Assembly (NCBI RefSeq): GCF_964355755.1
Contig: NC_092680.1
Span: forward strand, 17,893,001 to 17,957,000
Length of the DNA: 64,000 bases
Source of the DNA: Antedon mediterranea
Taxonomy: Eukaryota > Echinodermata > Crinoidea > Comatulida > Antedonidae
Direction: 5' to 3'
Part shown: positions 42,546 through 54,080 of the stretch, piece after piece
Numbering within the stretch: position 1 is the stretch's first letter
How the letters are laid out: the number at the start of each line of letters is the position of its first letter
Notes under the pieces: generated by a model
What the model was told of the DNA's origin: nothing
The model's input: only the letters and a program-made list of their open reading frames with translations
Databases searched by the model: none
Position numbers and translations under genes: made by a program

Positions 42546-42721
42546 ATAATATAACGTCATTACGTTATATATGTCAATGTTACTTGAAGTGTATGTACAA
42601 TATTTCTCGAATTGTGACCATGATTTGAAACAAATATATTCATCATTGGAGATGGTTGTTTTTTGAAAACAATATTTAAAAACCATGGAACCCAGATAGG
42701 GATTTGCGGCAATCTGGGACT

Positions 42722-43516
42722 AAAGCTAGGTTCACACTAGGACTCAACGCAAGGACGTAAGCGCAACGCAAACGAGTTGTGATTGGTTAAGCATGATTCC
42801 CACTAGAACGCACGCAACGCAGGGACGTATTGACGCAAAGTGATGTAAAGCGTGGTTCCCACTAGAACGCCACGCAGCGACCTATCGACGCAAAGTGCTG
42901 CAAACATCGTAGGTTTGATTTCACGCAGGCGGGGGCATTTTCTTACGTTGCGTAGATTGCGTTACGTTGCGTCGCTAGTGGGAACCACGCAAAAGCTTGG
43001 TTCCCACTAGCGACGCAACACAAGGACGTAACGCAACGCAAGTGAATTGACCAATCACAAGCGATGGCTTATTCGCTTGTGATTGCTAACTTCGCTTGTC
43101 ATTGGTTAAAACGTTTGCGTTGCGTTTACGTCCTTGCGTTACATTCTCGTGGGAACCAAGCTTTAATAGGGAACTTGAGATGCATAGACATACTGTAATC
43201 GTTGGTTGTCACTGGACTTCAAGAATCCAGTGAGGGAGCACGTGACGTAACTTCTTAGACATTGGTTCCCACTAGGACGTAACGCAACGACAGCAATTTA
43301 AAGCTTGGTTCCCACTAGCGACGCAACGTAACCTACGCAACGTAAAAAAATGCCCTTCTAATAATTGTGTTTTCCCCCGCCTGCGTGAAATCTAACCTGC
43401 GATGTTTGCAGCACTATTGCGTCGTCGGTTCCCACTTGTGATTACGCAATACAGCACTTTGCGTCGATACGTCGCTGCGTTACGTTGCGTTGCGTACTAG
43501 TGGGAACCACGCTTAA
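42722..43516. mobile_element. Cluster of nested family 2 MITEs
   Basis: At least four units with ends GCTTGGTTCCCACTAG or GCGTGGTTCCCACTAG. A complete unit of about 173 bases lies at 42993-43165, and another runs from about 43302 to 43516. Outer parts (42722, 42850-42990, 43265) are partial or inserted copies. Interiors share ACGCAAGGACGTAACGCAAC on both arms and, in the complete unit, an inverted CCAAT-type motif (GACCAATCACAAG). Several borders carry TTAA. No coding capacity. Confidence 0.8.
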
Positions 43517-44694
43517 TATCTAAATTCACATAATCTATTCATTGCTTAACATGGCCTGGTTTTCTAAACCTAGTTAGTAATCCCGGTCTAACATTATAAT
43601 AAGCTCTTTTTCACTTGAGTCAATATATCTCATTTCCTCGTTTGATGGATGAAATCTGTACATAATTCGCCTGACACGTCGGCGCTACCGACTTTAATTT
43701 TCTCAGCACTTAAAAATATGACATTATTTTTCCAGTGTAATTTATAAATTCTGTAATATTCATTCATTGATTCAATCTCTGGTCCATAGAAAGTAAAATT
43801 ACATATAAATAAATTAATTAAAAATAAACAAAACTGCTAATGATTACTACTCACCTCAGGATGGCATTCCACCCGGAATTCTGTATTTTGTCATTTTCTT
43901 AAATAATTACATTACCTGAAATGGATAATATTATTGGTCCAATAATAATAATAATAATACTACTAATAATAATAATAATAATATATACGAGACTAACACA
44001 GTCAAGTTTGTTAATTAAAATCAATAATTGATGTACATTTGTGATCAGTCTAGGTTCTAGACTTAATATTAGATAAATATTTTGGCACGTTTCGGCGTTT
44101 GGCGTTTCATAATTTTAAGACTTGATTTTCCAGACTTGAAGCTATTATAGCTCCACGGTTTTACACTGCACTACTGTCAGCCTCTGTCCAGTGGAAACCC
44201 TAAAAGGACACTTTACTAAGTCCCAAATGTGTCCACTCTAATGTTTTTACACCATTGTGGTGTTTTGGAGTTAATATCTCGATACCTGATTCCAGCACCT
44301 GTCAATTTGCATAAATGGTTCGCTAAATGTTCGATATATCATTCTCGTAATTCACGAATTTCTTTTTTAGACCTCAAATATCTAGTAGAAATTATGCATT
44401 TTTTTCAATCAACAAAATCATACTTTTGCGTGTCACGGAAACGCATTGTTGTTTTGAATTAAGTTAATAAATCTACATTTTAAAAATAACATAAACCACT
44501 CTCACGACATGATCTCAGCATCTATGCGTTTTAACTGGCCTTGGGTTGTCATGGAACAACCCTGGAGTTGCCATAGAAGTGTCAATGCTGTAATGTTCGC
44601 ATTATATAATTTTAATAGGATTTGTTTTGCATAAACGTTAGAAGTTAATTTTCATTATAGACACCGTGATTATGTTCAGACTTTTCATATCTGC
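43517..44694. other. No gene seen
   Basis: AT-rich DNA. It contains an AAT/ACT trinucleotide microsatellite at 43941-43983. No exon or element boundary was found. Confidence 0.45.
43941..43983. repeat. AAT trinucleotide microsatellite
   Basis: AATAATAATAATAATAATAC, then TACTAATAATAATAATAATA; a simple repeat with one imperfection. Confidence 0.9.
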
Positions 44695-44787
44695 TTGTTT
44701 CCCACTCCGAATTTTTGCTTGTGATTGGTCAACACGCTTGCGTTGCGCTTACGTCCTTGTGTTGCGTCTAGTGGGAACCAAGCTTTA
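44695..44787. mobile_element. Family 2 MITE, right half
   Basis: Contains GCTTGTGATTGGTCAACACG, GCGTTGCGCTTACGTCCTTG and the end CTAGTGGGAACCAAGC followed by TTAA. The left end is reduced to TTTCCCACTCC. Confidence 0.75.
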
Positions 44788-47274
44788 ACGACACCTCCTG
44801 CATCTGGAGGGGTTGAGGGGGAAGGATGGGACCACATTGAAATATGCAGCCAGATCCAAAATGCTACGTACATGTTGAACAAAGCCCCTTTCCATACGAA
44901 ATACATGTAGAAAACCTTCTGGGCCTAACATTAGTGTCCGTTTAATAGGGGTGTCCCCCGAATATGGGTTTGGTCGCAGTGTTAACATTATGTTAGGTCT
45001 ATTTTTCCATTTTATTTTTATTTTTATATGTTTCTGGTAGAAAGTGTCCCCTAATATTAAGAGTGTCACGTTCTGTAACCTGCATATTTAATTCAGTTAT
45101 TTTATTTCTTCAAGCACTCCTGGCTCGAAAATTGTCTTGCTTGTCACGTATATAAAACAATAAAAATATGATAAAATGGCTAAAATACAAACAGAACGAC
45201 ACCAAGGGGTAAAATACAAAAGCAACACATACAACAATTACATAAAATGTTAAAACTTGCACCTTGGCAGGTAAAAAATATCATCAAATGTAGAAAATAA
45301 TGTCATATAAAAATTGGATAAAAGTATGTTACCATCTGTCATTGTTTAGGCTAAACATTTTAGTTTTAATTTTATTAATAATTTTGTATCTTCTTAATGT
45401 TATTTGTATCTGCCAATTCCAGCATCGTGTATCATGTAAGTCACAGTATAAAATAGCTCGGCGTGATAATCAATTTCTATCTATGTTGCTACTCTATCTC
45501 GGTCAAGGTGCTAAGCGAATATGATCTAGTTCACACTAACCATGGACTAAAGAATAATTACTCCATGCACTAACACACAAATGAGGTAGTAAAAATCAAT
45601 CCTTCTTTACCGTGTCTTGAAGTTAATTGATCATTCGTGGTCCCTCTCATTGACAAAAAGTGTACCTGGCTTATATTTTACGTAATTATATTATCATTAT
45701 TTCTTATTTACAGTTATTATAATGGTTTAGCCCTTTTATACAGTTAATGCGTAAGATTTAATTATTTAAAAAATGTGCACAAAATCAAACAACCTCAAAT
45801 TGATTCTTTATCACATTCACACAATTATTGTGTAACCTAGGATAAATATCATAATATAGTGCAATGACCTACTCCACCATATGATATGTAACTACAATGC
45901 GGTAGGCATCTGTACTTTGTTTACCGGTATGTATCGTAAGATGAGTTATCCTTGAGAATATGGATAAAACGGGTTTTTTGCAAGTCAATAAGGCAATCTA
46001 ACAACAGAACACTGAGCTCGCCTTGCCAAGGTAGCAACTCGTTACAGTCCTTTGAGCTTATGTCTGGCTGCGACAAATACCAACAGTACTATGTAAATAT
46101 TCTTCGAGGAGGTGCGTGATGTCTGTTAAGAGGCATGGGACTGATCGTGTCGCAGCCACACAGATAACCTCGTTGATCTCCAGAGCTCAGTATCCTGTCA
46201 GATTGCTTTGATCTTACAATCTCTCTCTTTTCCGAGAAAATCTTTGGTGAAAATACGCGAACCAGTCAAGCACTGAAAGCCTCAATGCGCTAGACAGAAA
46301 AAAAATTTAGAAAATTAAAAATTCAAAAGGTGGGTTTTAAGGAGAGATTTAAAGAAGGTGGAAGTTGCCCGGATGTTAATAGGCAACGCATTCCAGAGTG
46401 AAACGGATGAAGAAGAAAAAGAACAATTTTCAAAAAACTTAATTTTAAATGTGTTTCTATTTAATTTAATTTTTTTTTCGTGTTATTTTTTAAAATGTCG
46501 TATCATGTAGCCTATTTCATTGTCTTATTACGTTAGCAATTCAAACTGCAAATTATTCGTATATCTCAACCAGGGACGTTGCTTATAACATGTCCCAGGG
46601 TTGCAATAAGCAGCGTCGTGTATATATATGTATATATCTTTTTTCTCACATACCTACAGTAAATGTATTCAATGTCAGTTTACAATACTGATGCTATTTA
46701 AAAAATGTAAATAAATTGGCAAATAATACTTTATATCATACACAAAAGCTAAAACAAATCCTAAAAAATGTCCGGGGAAATACAAAATGGTTCAGTCGTC
46801 TATTAGGAACAGAGTAATAAAACACAATACTAAAGTATACAGTACTATATTGCCTTGGTGGTCACAATAGTCGAAATTATACTTTTTTTTACCCTCATTT
46901 TACCGTACTATTGTATAATGATACATTCCATTGCCAGGCCTATACTAGGTTTATGCATAAGCACTAACACTGTTTGGCCTACTTAAAAACGATACATAAT
47001 CAGCCTGCAAGTGGGATACACGCTTGTAATCACATTCAGTTAGTCTACCTGGATAATAATTGCTTTAATTCACCTATTGACCTACCGTACACCTTGTGCC
47101 TGAACTCATTAAATATTAAAGAAAAATAGTAATTAATTACATTATTCATTGCTGATAATATTGTGATTAATAGGTTAACCAGCTCGTGAAAGATTAAATA
47201 TTGCACTTTTTTTCTAATAGATAGGCCTAAGTGTATATACAAATTACATATGTTAATTAGATGCAATCTGGAAA
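44788..47274. other. No gene seen; possible retroposon fragment at 46.0-46.4 kb
   Basis: No exon is supported. The phrases GGTGGGTTTTAAGGAGAGAT and GGCAACGCATTCCAGAG at 46330-46400 resemble conserved 3' parts of marine LINE/SINE repeats. At 44930-45070 a TGTCCGTTTAATAGGGGTGT segment recalls pogo-type repeat interiors. Neither can be delimited. Confidence 0.4.
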
Positions 47275-47280
47275 GGGAAG

Positions 47281-47695
47281 TGATGAGGCGTGGAGTGCGG
47301 TGAGGTGAGAGGAAAGGGGATGGGGAGAGAGTGATGAGGCGTGGAGTGCGGTGAGGTGAGAGGGAAGGGGGTGGGGAGAGAGTGATGAGGCGTGGAGTGC
47401 GGTGAGGTGAGAGGGAAGGGGGTGGGGAGAGAGTGATGACTGATGAGGCGTGGAGTGCGGTGAGGTGAGAGGAAAAGGGGTGGGGAGAGAGTGATGAGGC
47501 GTGGAGTGCGGTGAGGTGAGAGGGAAAGGGGTGGGGAGAGAGTGATGAGGCGTGGAGTGCGGTGAGGTGAGAGGGAAGGGGGTGGGGAGAGAGTGATGAG
47601 GCGTGGAGTGCGGTGAGGTGAGAGGGAAGGGGGTGGGGAGAGAGTGATGAGGCGTGGAGTGCGGTGAGGTGAGAGGAAAGGGGGTGGGGAGAGAG
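47281..47695. repeat. 51-base G-rich minisatellite, 8 units
   Basis: Units begin GATGAGGCGTGGAGTGCGGT, continue GAGGTGAGAGGGAAGGGGGT and end GGGGAGAGAGT. Period 51, with one unit carrying a short insertion (GATGACT) near 47435. Almost all G and A on the + strand, with G runs of four to five per unit. Confidence 0.92.
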
Positions 47696-47792
47696 AAGAC
47701 GTAGTCAGTATGAGATTGCTATGTTGAAATACGTGCCTTTTTTATCTAAGCTAAATACCGTACCACAGGGATCGTAACGAGCTAGTTTATTT

Positions 47793-47922
47793 AGATCTCT
47801 ATCTACACTATCAAACTTTATGTGACAACAAAATGTGTCCCCATAATATGGACATGATGATGTCATATCACTACCATATTTGGGCATATCGCCACCATAT
47901 TTAGGCACATCACACTAGTTTG
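47793..47922. mobile_element. Family 1 MITE copy with decayed ends
   Basis: Left TCTATCTACACTATCAAAC and two units of the internal repeat (CATATTTGGGCATATCGCCA, CATATTTAGGCACATCACAC). The right end stops at CTAGTTTG. Confidence 0.7.
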
Positions 47923-49026
47923 AAATTTTACAAATATGATTTCCTCAGTCTGAACCAAGGTTAGACTTCATTGCGAATCGAAATTTGCAATTATTTACCA
48001 TAAACTTTTATACAAGATAGAATTGAAAGTAGAGAAATATTAATAACGATATTGTAAGTGATGTCATAATTGGGAATGCTCATTACTATTATATATTCAA
48101 AACACAATTAATAACTCTGCAAATCTTTAGTGTACCCTTAATATCAAATACGTTGATGAAATAGAATGCTACATAAAACATAAACAATTGTATCAGTAAA
48201 TCACATGTTATAATGTTACTCATTATAATGGCATTAGACGATGACGCGTTAAAATATTCTCACTTGCGTCACACGCACCAGGCGATGACGCGATGCAGCA
48301 GTGTGTGCACCATTCACCATAATATTATATTTCTCATTATTAAACAAGTTTTTAATAAGCAATGTACTGAGTTAATGACCAACTGGCCAACCAATCACCC
48401 CAGCAACCAAATGACCAGTGGTTTGACTGGCTCGAGTTATTGGTCAGTCTGCTTGTTAATCCATAGTCCATAAACCACAACCGATAATGATATTGATGAT
48501 GATGATTAAATAAAAACACAATATGGTGTTATAACAAACGATGTCAATATTATACAATAATGATAACAACGGGACTTAATTTTAACCGTTGACGAAATGT
48601 AACAAATAACTATTTTATGATATGTTATTAAGTCGTTTTGTGCAAAGGTTTATATTCCATAAACGTTATTAATACGCATCATGTAAAAGTAGTGCACCAC
48701 AATCAGCTATGACGTTCACAGCAGACGATATAAATCCATATGGAACTGATCACATGAACAAAAAAAGGAACATTTTATACAATAATGTGACAGTTATATA
48801 CACACATAACCGCATAATAATGCTAATTGCGTCTCCGTTGCGCCGCGTTTAACTACTGATGCGTACAGAATAATAACAAGTTGGACTGTAGTGATAGCCT
48901 TCAGAATTTTATATTATTCTTCGTATCGATGGAACTGCGATATGAATCGTCGCGATCAATCCACACTGTGTGCGCCTGTGCTGTTTATAGAAACGTTGTT
49001 ATCGGTAAATGCTGCTGTGGCATTTC
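47923..49026. other. Region upstream of the small gene; no other gene seen
   Basis: AT-rich, with several TGACG/GATGACGCG motifs (48240, 48283, 48710). It leads into the TATA box at 49027. No transposon ends were recognised. Confidence 0.4.
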
Positions 49027-49034
49027 TATATAAA
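49027..49034 (+). promoter_or_regulatory. TATA box of the proposed two-exon gene
   Basis: TATATAAA within CTATATAAACG, with a GC-richer flank, about 300 bases before the proposed start codon. A start near 49055-49060 (ACTACTATTA) would be at the expected distance. It supports a real, probably regulated promoter. Confidence 0.5.
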
Positions 49035-49185
49035 CGACGGGATATCGACCAGTTACTACTATTATAATACGTACGTTCAATAAAGGTCATTCGTAATATT
49101 AGCAACCAACGTTGAAACATTATTTTTCACTGTTGTGTTCATATTTGTTGGCATTGGCTATTCGAATTTATAACAAGAAAATACT

Positions 49186-49224
49186 ATGCGTATACGATTG
49201 GATTTGACTTTGACGGAAAATTAA
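49186..49224 (+). promoter_or_regulatory. Upstream ORF in the 5' leader
   Basis: ATG at 49186 opens 12 codons (MRIRLDLTLTEN) and a stop, 102 bases before the main start. It is the only ATG between the TATA box and the main ATG that I noticed, so it could restrain translation. Confidence 0.35.
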
Positions 49225-49326
49225 TACCACGGTTGAATCATCAGACTTATAGCCAGGCTAGCTGTACTGAAAATAGGAATTTTTAGGCCTGCTTTCTTCT
49301 TGGGATTTTTTTTTAAACCAGTGACG

Positions 49327-49481
49327 ATGTGTAACGTATGGAATGGTGTATCACCTTTATTAAAAACACAAATATTTAATCGCAGACTGGATAGAAACTT
49401 AGAAGGAAAACATCCTTCAGTTACAATGGAAGTTAATTCTGACAGACAAGTTCCAAGTATTCGTGATGATACCAGACACAG
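49327..49481 (+). CDS. Exon 1 of a proposed 76-residue protein
   Basis: ATG at 49327 (A at -3) reads MCNVWNGVSPLLKTQIFNRR onward to SIRDDTRH plus two bases, then the strong donor CACAG/GTATGT. The leftover AG joins exon 2 in frame. The peptide is hydrophilic, Arg/Asn-rich, with no signal peptide or membrane segment. A TATA box lies 293 bases upstream of the ATG and a 12-codon upstream ORF lies between. I do not recognise the protein. The evidence is the match of promoter, donor, acceptor, phase and stop; codon content alone would not decide it. A short two-exon gene with a TATA box suggests an inducible or tissue-specific product, which is inference. Confidence 0.5.
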
Positions 49482-49767
49482 GTATGTTATATTATAATTA
49501 TCCAATAATGCGCTTATATAAACACGCTCTACTTTATGCTTAAGCTCACGGGTATTGTATTATATTATTATCAATATTGTATTAGTATAATTCATAATAC
49601 TATGTACTGTATTAAAAACAAGAATTATTACGTCGACGCATCTGTTCAAAACGAATGATGTGGCGATAAAATACAATTGCGCAACTCATTGAGAAGTGTG
49701 ATTGGGTGGTGAAATTACGTGCGCTGTGTATATACGTTCTGTGTTGAATTGCGTCGTACTTTATTAG

Positions 49768-49897
49768 TGGTTTCCACTTCTTGGACGCAACGCAAAGACG
49801 TAAGCGCAACGCAATCGAGCGACAGTTCAGATAATCCATTGCTTGTGATTGGTCAAATTACTTACGTTGCGCTTACGTCCTTACTTGAGTCCTAGCT
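49768..49897. mobile_element. Family 2-related MITE in the intron of the small gene
   Basis: The arms GACGCAACGCAAAGACGTAA, then GCGCAACGCAA, and the inverse TTACGTTGCGCTTACGTCCT flank TTGTGATTGGTCAAAT. The ends are a variant (CTAGGACTCAAG type) shared with the 42722 copy. Confidence 0.65.
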
Positions 49898-50514
49898 TAG
49901 TTTGATTTAAATTTATTAGGAAAAATCATCATAAAAAATACATACAACGTGATAACATAAATTACTGACATTACAAATAATACATTTATAAAAGGTTTTC
50001 CAGGATAGCCCAAAAGGCTTATTAGCTTATTTCTATTGGGATCCTTTTATAATCTAAAATAAAAAATATAAACGTTAAAAAGTATTGCATTAAACACTTA
50101 CATTATTTTAACAAAAACAATAATATAGGCCTATATAAAACAGACTATTATTTGATTATCTTACACTGCGACTACGAGAAACATCGTTTACGAGCGCGTA
50201 CAAAAGTCGTACCGTCTGATCAATATTTGAACGCGCGCGTGTCGTTGCGTGTCACTGACGTTGAGAATATCATTATTAAGTGTATCATAACTATGGATTA
50301 TTCTATTTACTGCCTACAATTCATGTCAATCTATATCTGAAAACTGCTCATTTCAAGTCTTACAGATACATAAACGAGAAGCATAATTGTTTTTTTCATC
50401 CATCATATCTCATGGCGTAGGTACCTAGCGAGAGGTTAATTGTCTAGCAAAGCTCAACTTGATTATCTTATTGGATGGCTTGAAGATCACATTTTCTCTT
50501 TACCTTCTTGCTAG

Positions 50515-50590
50515 TTCTAGATTCTTCTACTACCTAGATGACCCACATCCTCTCCAGCCAGATGACCTTAACCTTCGCGTAATGTGGTAG
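50515..50590 (+). CDS. Exon 2 and stop of the proposed 76-residue protein
   Basis: An excellent pyrimidine tract (TTTTCTCTTTACCTTCTTG) ends in CTAG at 50514, then the frame completes Ser and reads SRFFYYLDDPHPLQPDDLNL, then RVMW and TAG. Joined to exon 1 this gives 231 bases, 76 codons plus stop. A second AG six bases on (50519-50520) is also in frame, so tandem acceptors could yield a form two residues shorter. The C-terminal aromatic/proline/acidic motif FYYLDDPHPLQPDDL looks like a conserved short motif but I cannot assign it. No further exon is needed. Confidence 0.5.
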
Positions 50591-50994
50591 TTTGTCAGTC
50601 AGTCCCCCACTATTGTATAGTTTCATTCTCTTATATTATCTTATCTTGTTTATTGTATATTTTTATAATTACATTATAAATGTTGTTTTTTCGTTCGGGT
50701 CATTATACGTAGGCCTATGCTTTTATGTACCGGTAGTCAATTTCAGCTTTTTCACAGATTTTGTTTCATCAATCTTCAACGACGTCATGACGAGCGGGCG
50801 TACTGTACCGTTTTATACGCGCGCCAATATTCAAGATTTAATAACAAGGACTAAAGGCTATTGTACTTCTATAGCAGTTTAGAATCTCCTTAATATTACA
50901 CAAGTTAATACATTTGGATTCAAAACAAAATAGAGAAATGTAATGCTGTTGAAAATATATTAAGCGTTTGTATGGTCTATTCGTCTATTTATTT

Positions 50995-51266
50995 ATTTAT
51001 TTATTTATTCTTTTTACGGTATCTTAATTAATGTAACTAGTTTTTAGTGGGCCTCCTATCACAAGTCCTTGGGGTTTCTTGGCGGTCCCTTTCATCGGTT
51101 ATAAATATGTTTTTATCCTCGCTTGTTTTTGTTTGTTTATGAGATGAATAAAGAGATTTATGTTATGTTACAAACGTTTAAGTAGGCTAGATAAATTGTT
51201 TTGCAAGAAGGGCATATTTATCTGATGTTATTAGTATTTATTTATTTATTTATTTATTTATTTATA
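50995..51266. repeat. ATTT tetranucleotide repeats
   Basis: Two simple ATTT runs, at about 50990-51010 and 51234-51265, in the presumed 3' flank of the small gene. Confidence 0.85.
51147..51152 (+). terminator. Candidate poly(A) signal for the small gene
   Basis: AATAAA 557 bases after the stop codon, followed by TTTATGTTATGTTAC. It is the first canonical signal I see after 50590. Confidence 0.35.
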
Positions 51267-52299
51267 TATAGTATTTGGCTTTATTGTATATTTAATTCAA
51301 ATTCAAAATTTCTCGGTCAAACGCAAACAATGCAGAAATGTATTGCTTTCTTCACCTTGACAAAAACGGATTTCCATCCCCCACCCCTATATTAAAAAAA
51401 ACACCAATAATAATCTTATTTTATATTGTCTGAAGGTTTGCATGGCGAAATCAAATGTTGATATAAAATGTTGCGGTACACCACGTATATTAATGAATGC
51501 AGAAAGTCCAGGAAACTGTGAATATAAACGAAATAGGTGTAAAAGCTAAAACAATAGTAGGAGGGATTGAAACTAGCTTTACCCAAACGGATTTTCAACC
51601 CCCGCCCCCATAAAAAAAAACATAATTATCATAATTTTATTTTTTTTCCCGTGATATTTTTCTCTTCTATACATCCAAACATTCATAAATCAAAATTTGC
51701 CAAAGGGGGGAAATCAACAGCAGAATACTAACAAGCAAATATCAAAGATATGATATAACTCGTTTAGTTACTTGTTTGCGCAGATGAACAGGTATAGCTA
51801 ATCTATCGATGAATGTACTTTCTCATGGTATCTGTTACATTCACCCAACCTACATATTGATTGGCCTTGGTTCAATGTATGTAACACTATTAGTATCATA
51901 CATTATGGATTCATTCGAGGGATGGTAATTTACAACATATGTCGTAAGCAAACATTGTTACATTAAAGTAAATTGTTTTTATAATTAGCATTATTCATTT
52001 AGCTAGCATTGTCGTCATCCTTACAATTCAGTATTATTTATTGGCACTCGCTATAGAATCAGCGGCACACACCTTTCGGTGAGACTTGCTCCAAGTCTGT
52101 AGTTATTTCGATGTTTACAAGCTCAAGTAGTATACGTCTGAAACGCCATATGTGTCAAAATATTATCTTTTTACTAATACTAAGTTATGGAACCCAGACT
52201 TCTTTTGGTGGTGCGTCCATACCAATATAAACAACAAAGTATACAAAGTTTTACAGGAAAATGTTCGTTTTCGTTATATTGTAATCACACCAGTAATCA
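51160..52299. other. No gene seen
   Basis: AT-rich DNA with C-rich tracts (TCCCCCACCCCTATATT, CCCCGCCCCCATAAAA) like those of the 12.9-13.3 kb tandem repeat. No supported exon. Confidence 0.4.
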
Positions 52300-52439
52300 C
52301 CCAGTGGGCACAGAACATAATTTCAACGTTGAATCAACGTTGAAATATAGTTGATTTGTTGAAATCATGTTGTCAGCGTATTTCAAACGTTGAATCAACG
52401 TTGAAATAACATTTTTTCCCTAACTCTTTTTTTTACGTT

Positions 52440-54080
52440 TAGTAATAAACATTGAATCAACGTTGAAATAACATTTTCTTTTTAACTAGTAATTTATGTT
52501 AATTAATAAATGTTGATTTAACGTTGAAATAACATTGTTTTTCAAACAAATGTTTTACGTTAATTTATAAATGTTGATTCAACGTTGAAATAACATTGTA
52601 TTTTTAACTAGAAATTTACGTTAATTTATCAATGTTGATCCAACGTTAAAATAACATTGTCCTTCTAACTAGTAATTTACGTTAATTTATCAATGTTGAT
52701 TTAACGTTGAAATAACATTGTCTTTCTAACTAGTAATTTACGTTAATTTGTCAATGTTGATCCAACGTTGAAATAACATTGTCTTTCTAACTAGAAATTT
52801 ACGTTAATTTATCAATGTTGATCCAACGTTGAAATAACATTGTATTTCTAACTAGAAATTTTCGTTTTATTATCAATGTTGATCCAACGTTGAAATAACA
52901 TTGTATTTTTAACTAGTAATTTACGTTAATTTATCAATGTTGATCCAACGTTGAAATAACATTGTATTTTTAACTAGTAATTTACGTTAATTTATCAATG
53001 TTGATCCAACGTTGAAATAACAATGTATTTTTAACTAGAAATTTACGTTAATTTATTAATGTTGATCCAACGTTGAAATAACATTGTATTTTTAACTAGA
53101 AATTTACGTTAATTTATTAATGTTAATCCAACGTTGAAAAACATTGTCTTTTTAACTAGTAATTTAAGTTAATTTATCATTGTTGATCCAACGTTGAAAT
53201 AACATTGTCTTTCTAACTAGTAATTTACGTTAATTTATCAATGTTGATCCAACGTTAAAATCACATAGTATTTTTAACTAGAAATTTACGTTAATTTATC
53301 AATGTTGATCCAACGTTGAAATAACATTGTATTTTTAACTAGTAATTTACGTTAATTTATCAATGTTGATCCAACGTTAAAATCACATAGTATTTTTAAC
53401 TAGAAATTTACGTTAATTTATCAATGTTGATCCAACGTTGAAATAACATTGTATTTTTAACTAGTAATTTACGTTAATTTATCAATGTTGATCCAACGTT
53501 GAAATAACATTGTATTTCTAACTAGTAATTTACGTTAATTTATCAATGTTGATACAACGTTGAAATAACATTGTCTTTATATCTAGAAATTTACGTTAAT
53601 TTATCAATGTTGATCCAACGTTGAAATAACATTGTATTTTTAACAAGAAATTTACATTAATTTATCAATGTTGATCCAACGTTGCAATAACATTGTATTT
53701 TTAACTAGAAATTTACGTTAATTTATCAATGTTGATCCAACGTTGAAATAACATTGTATTTCTAACTAGAAATTTACGTTAATTTATCAATGTTGATCCA
53801 ACGTTGAAATAACATTGTATTTCTAACTAGAAATTTACGTTAATTTATCAATGTTGATCCAACGTTGAAATAACATTGTATTTTTAACTAGTAATTTACG
53901 TTAATTTATCAATGTTGATCCAACGTTGAAATAACATTGTATTTTTAACAAGAAATTTACGTTAATTTATCAATGTTGCTCCAACGTTGAAATAACAATG
54001 TCTTTCTAATTAGTAATTGACGTTAATTTATCAATGTTGATCCAACGTTGAAATAACATTGTATTTCTAACTAATAATTG
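52440..54080. repeat. 61-base tandem array, about 27 units
   Basis: The unit is roughly AATGTTGATCCAACGTTGAA, ATAACATTGTATTTTTAACT, AGTAATTTACGTTAATTTATC. Period 61, and most units differ by only a few bases. Each unit has one ACGTTAATT segment and one CCAACGTTGAA palindrome. Edge units (52320-52500, 54060-54120) are more diverged, as expected if the array homogenised from the middle. Confidence 0.92.

Noticed and set aside
52440-54080. Regular repeats with similar spacing, CRISPR-like at first sight
   Set aside because: There are no unique spacers; whole 61-base units repeat. The genome is eukaryotic and no cas genes are present.
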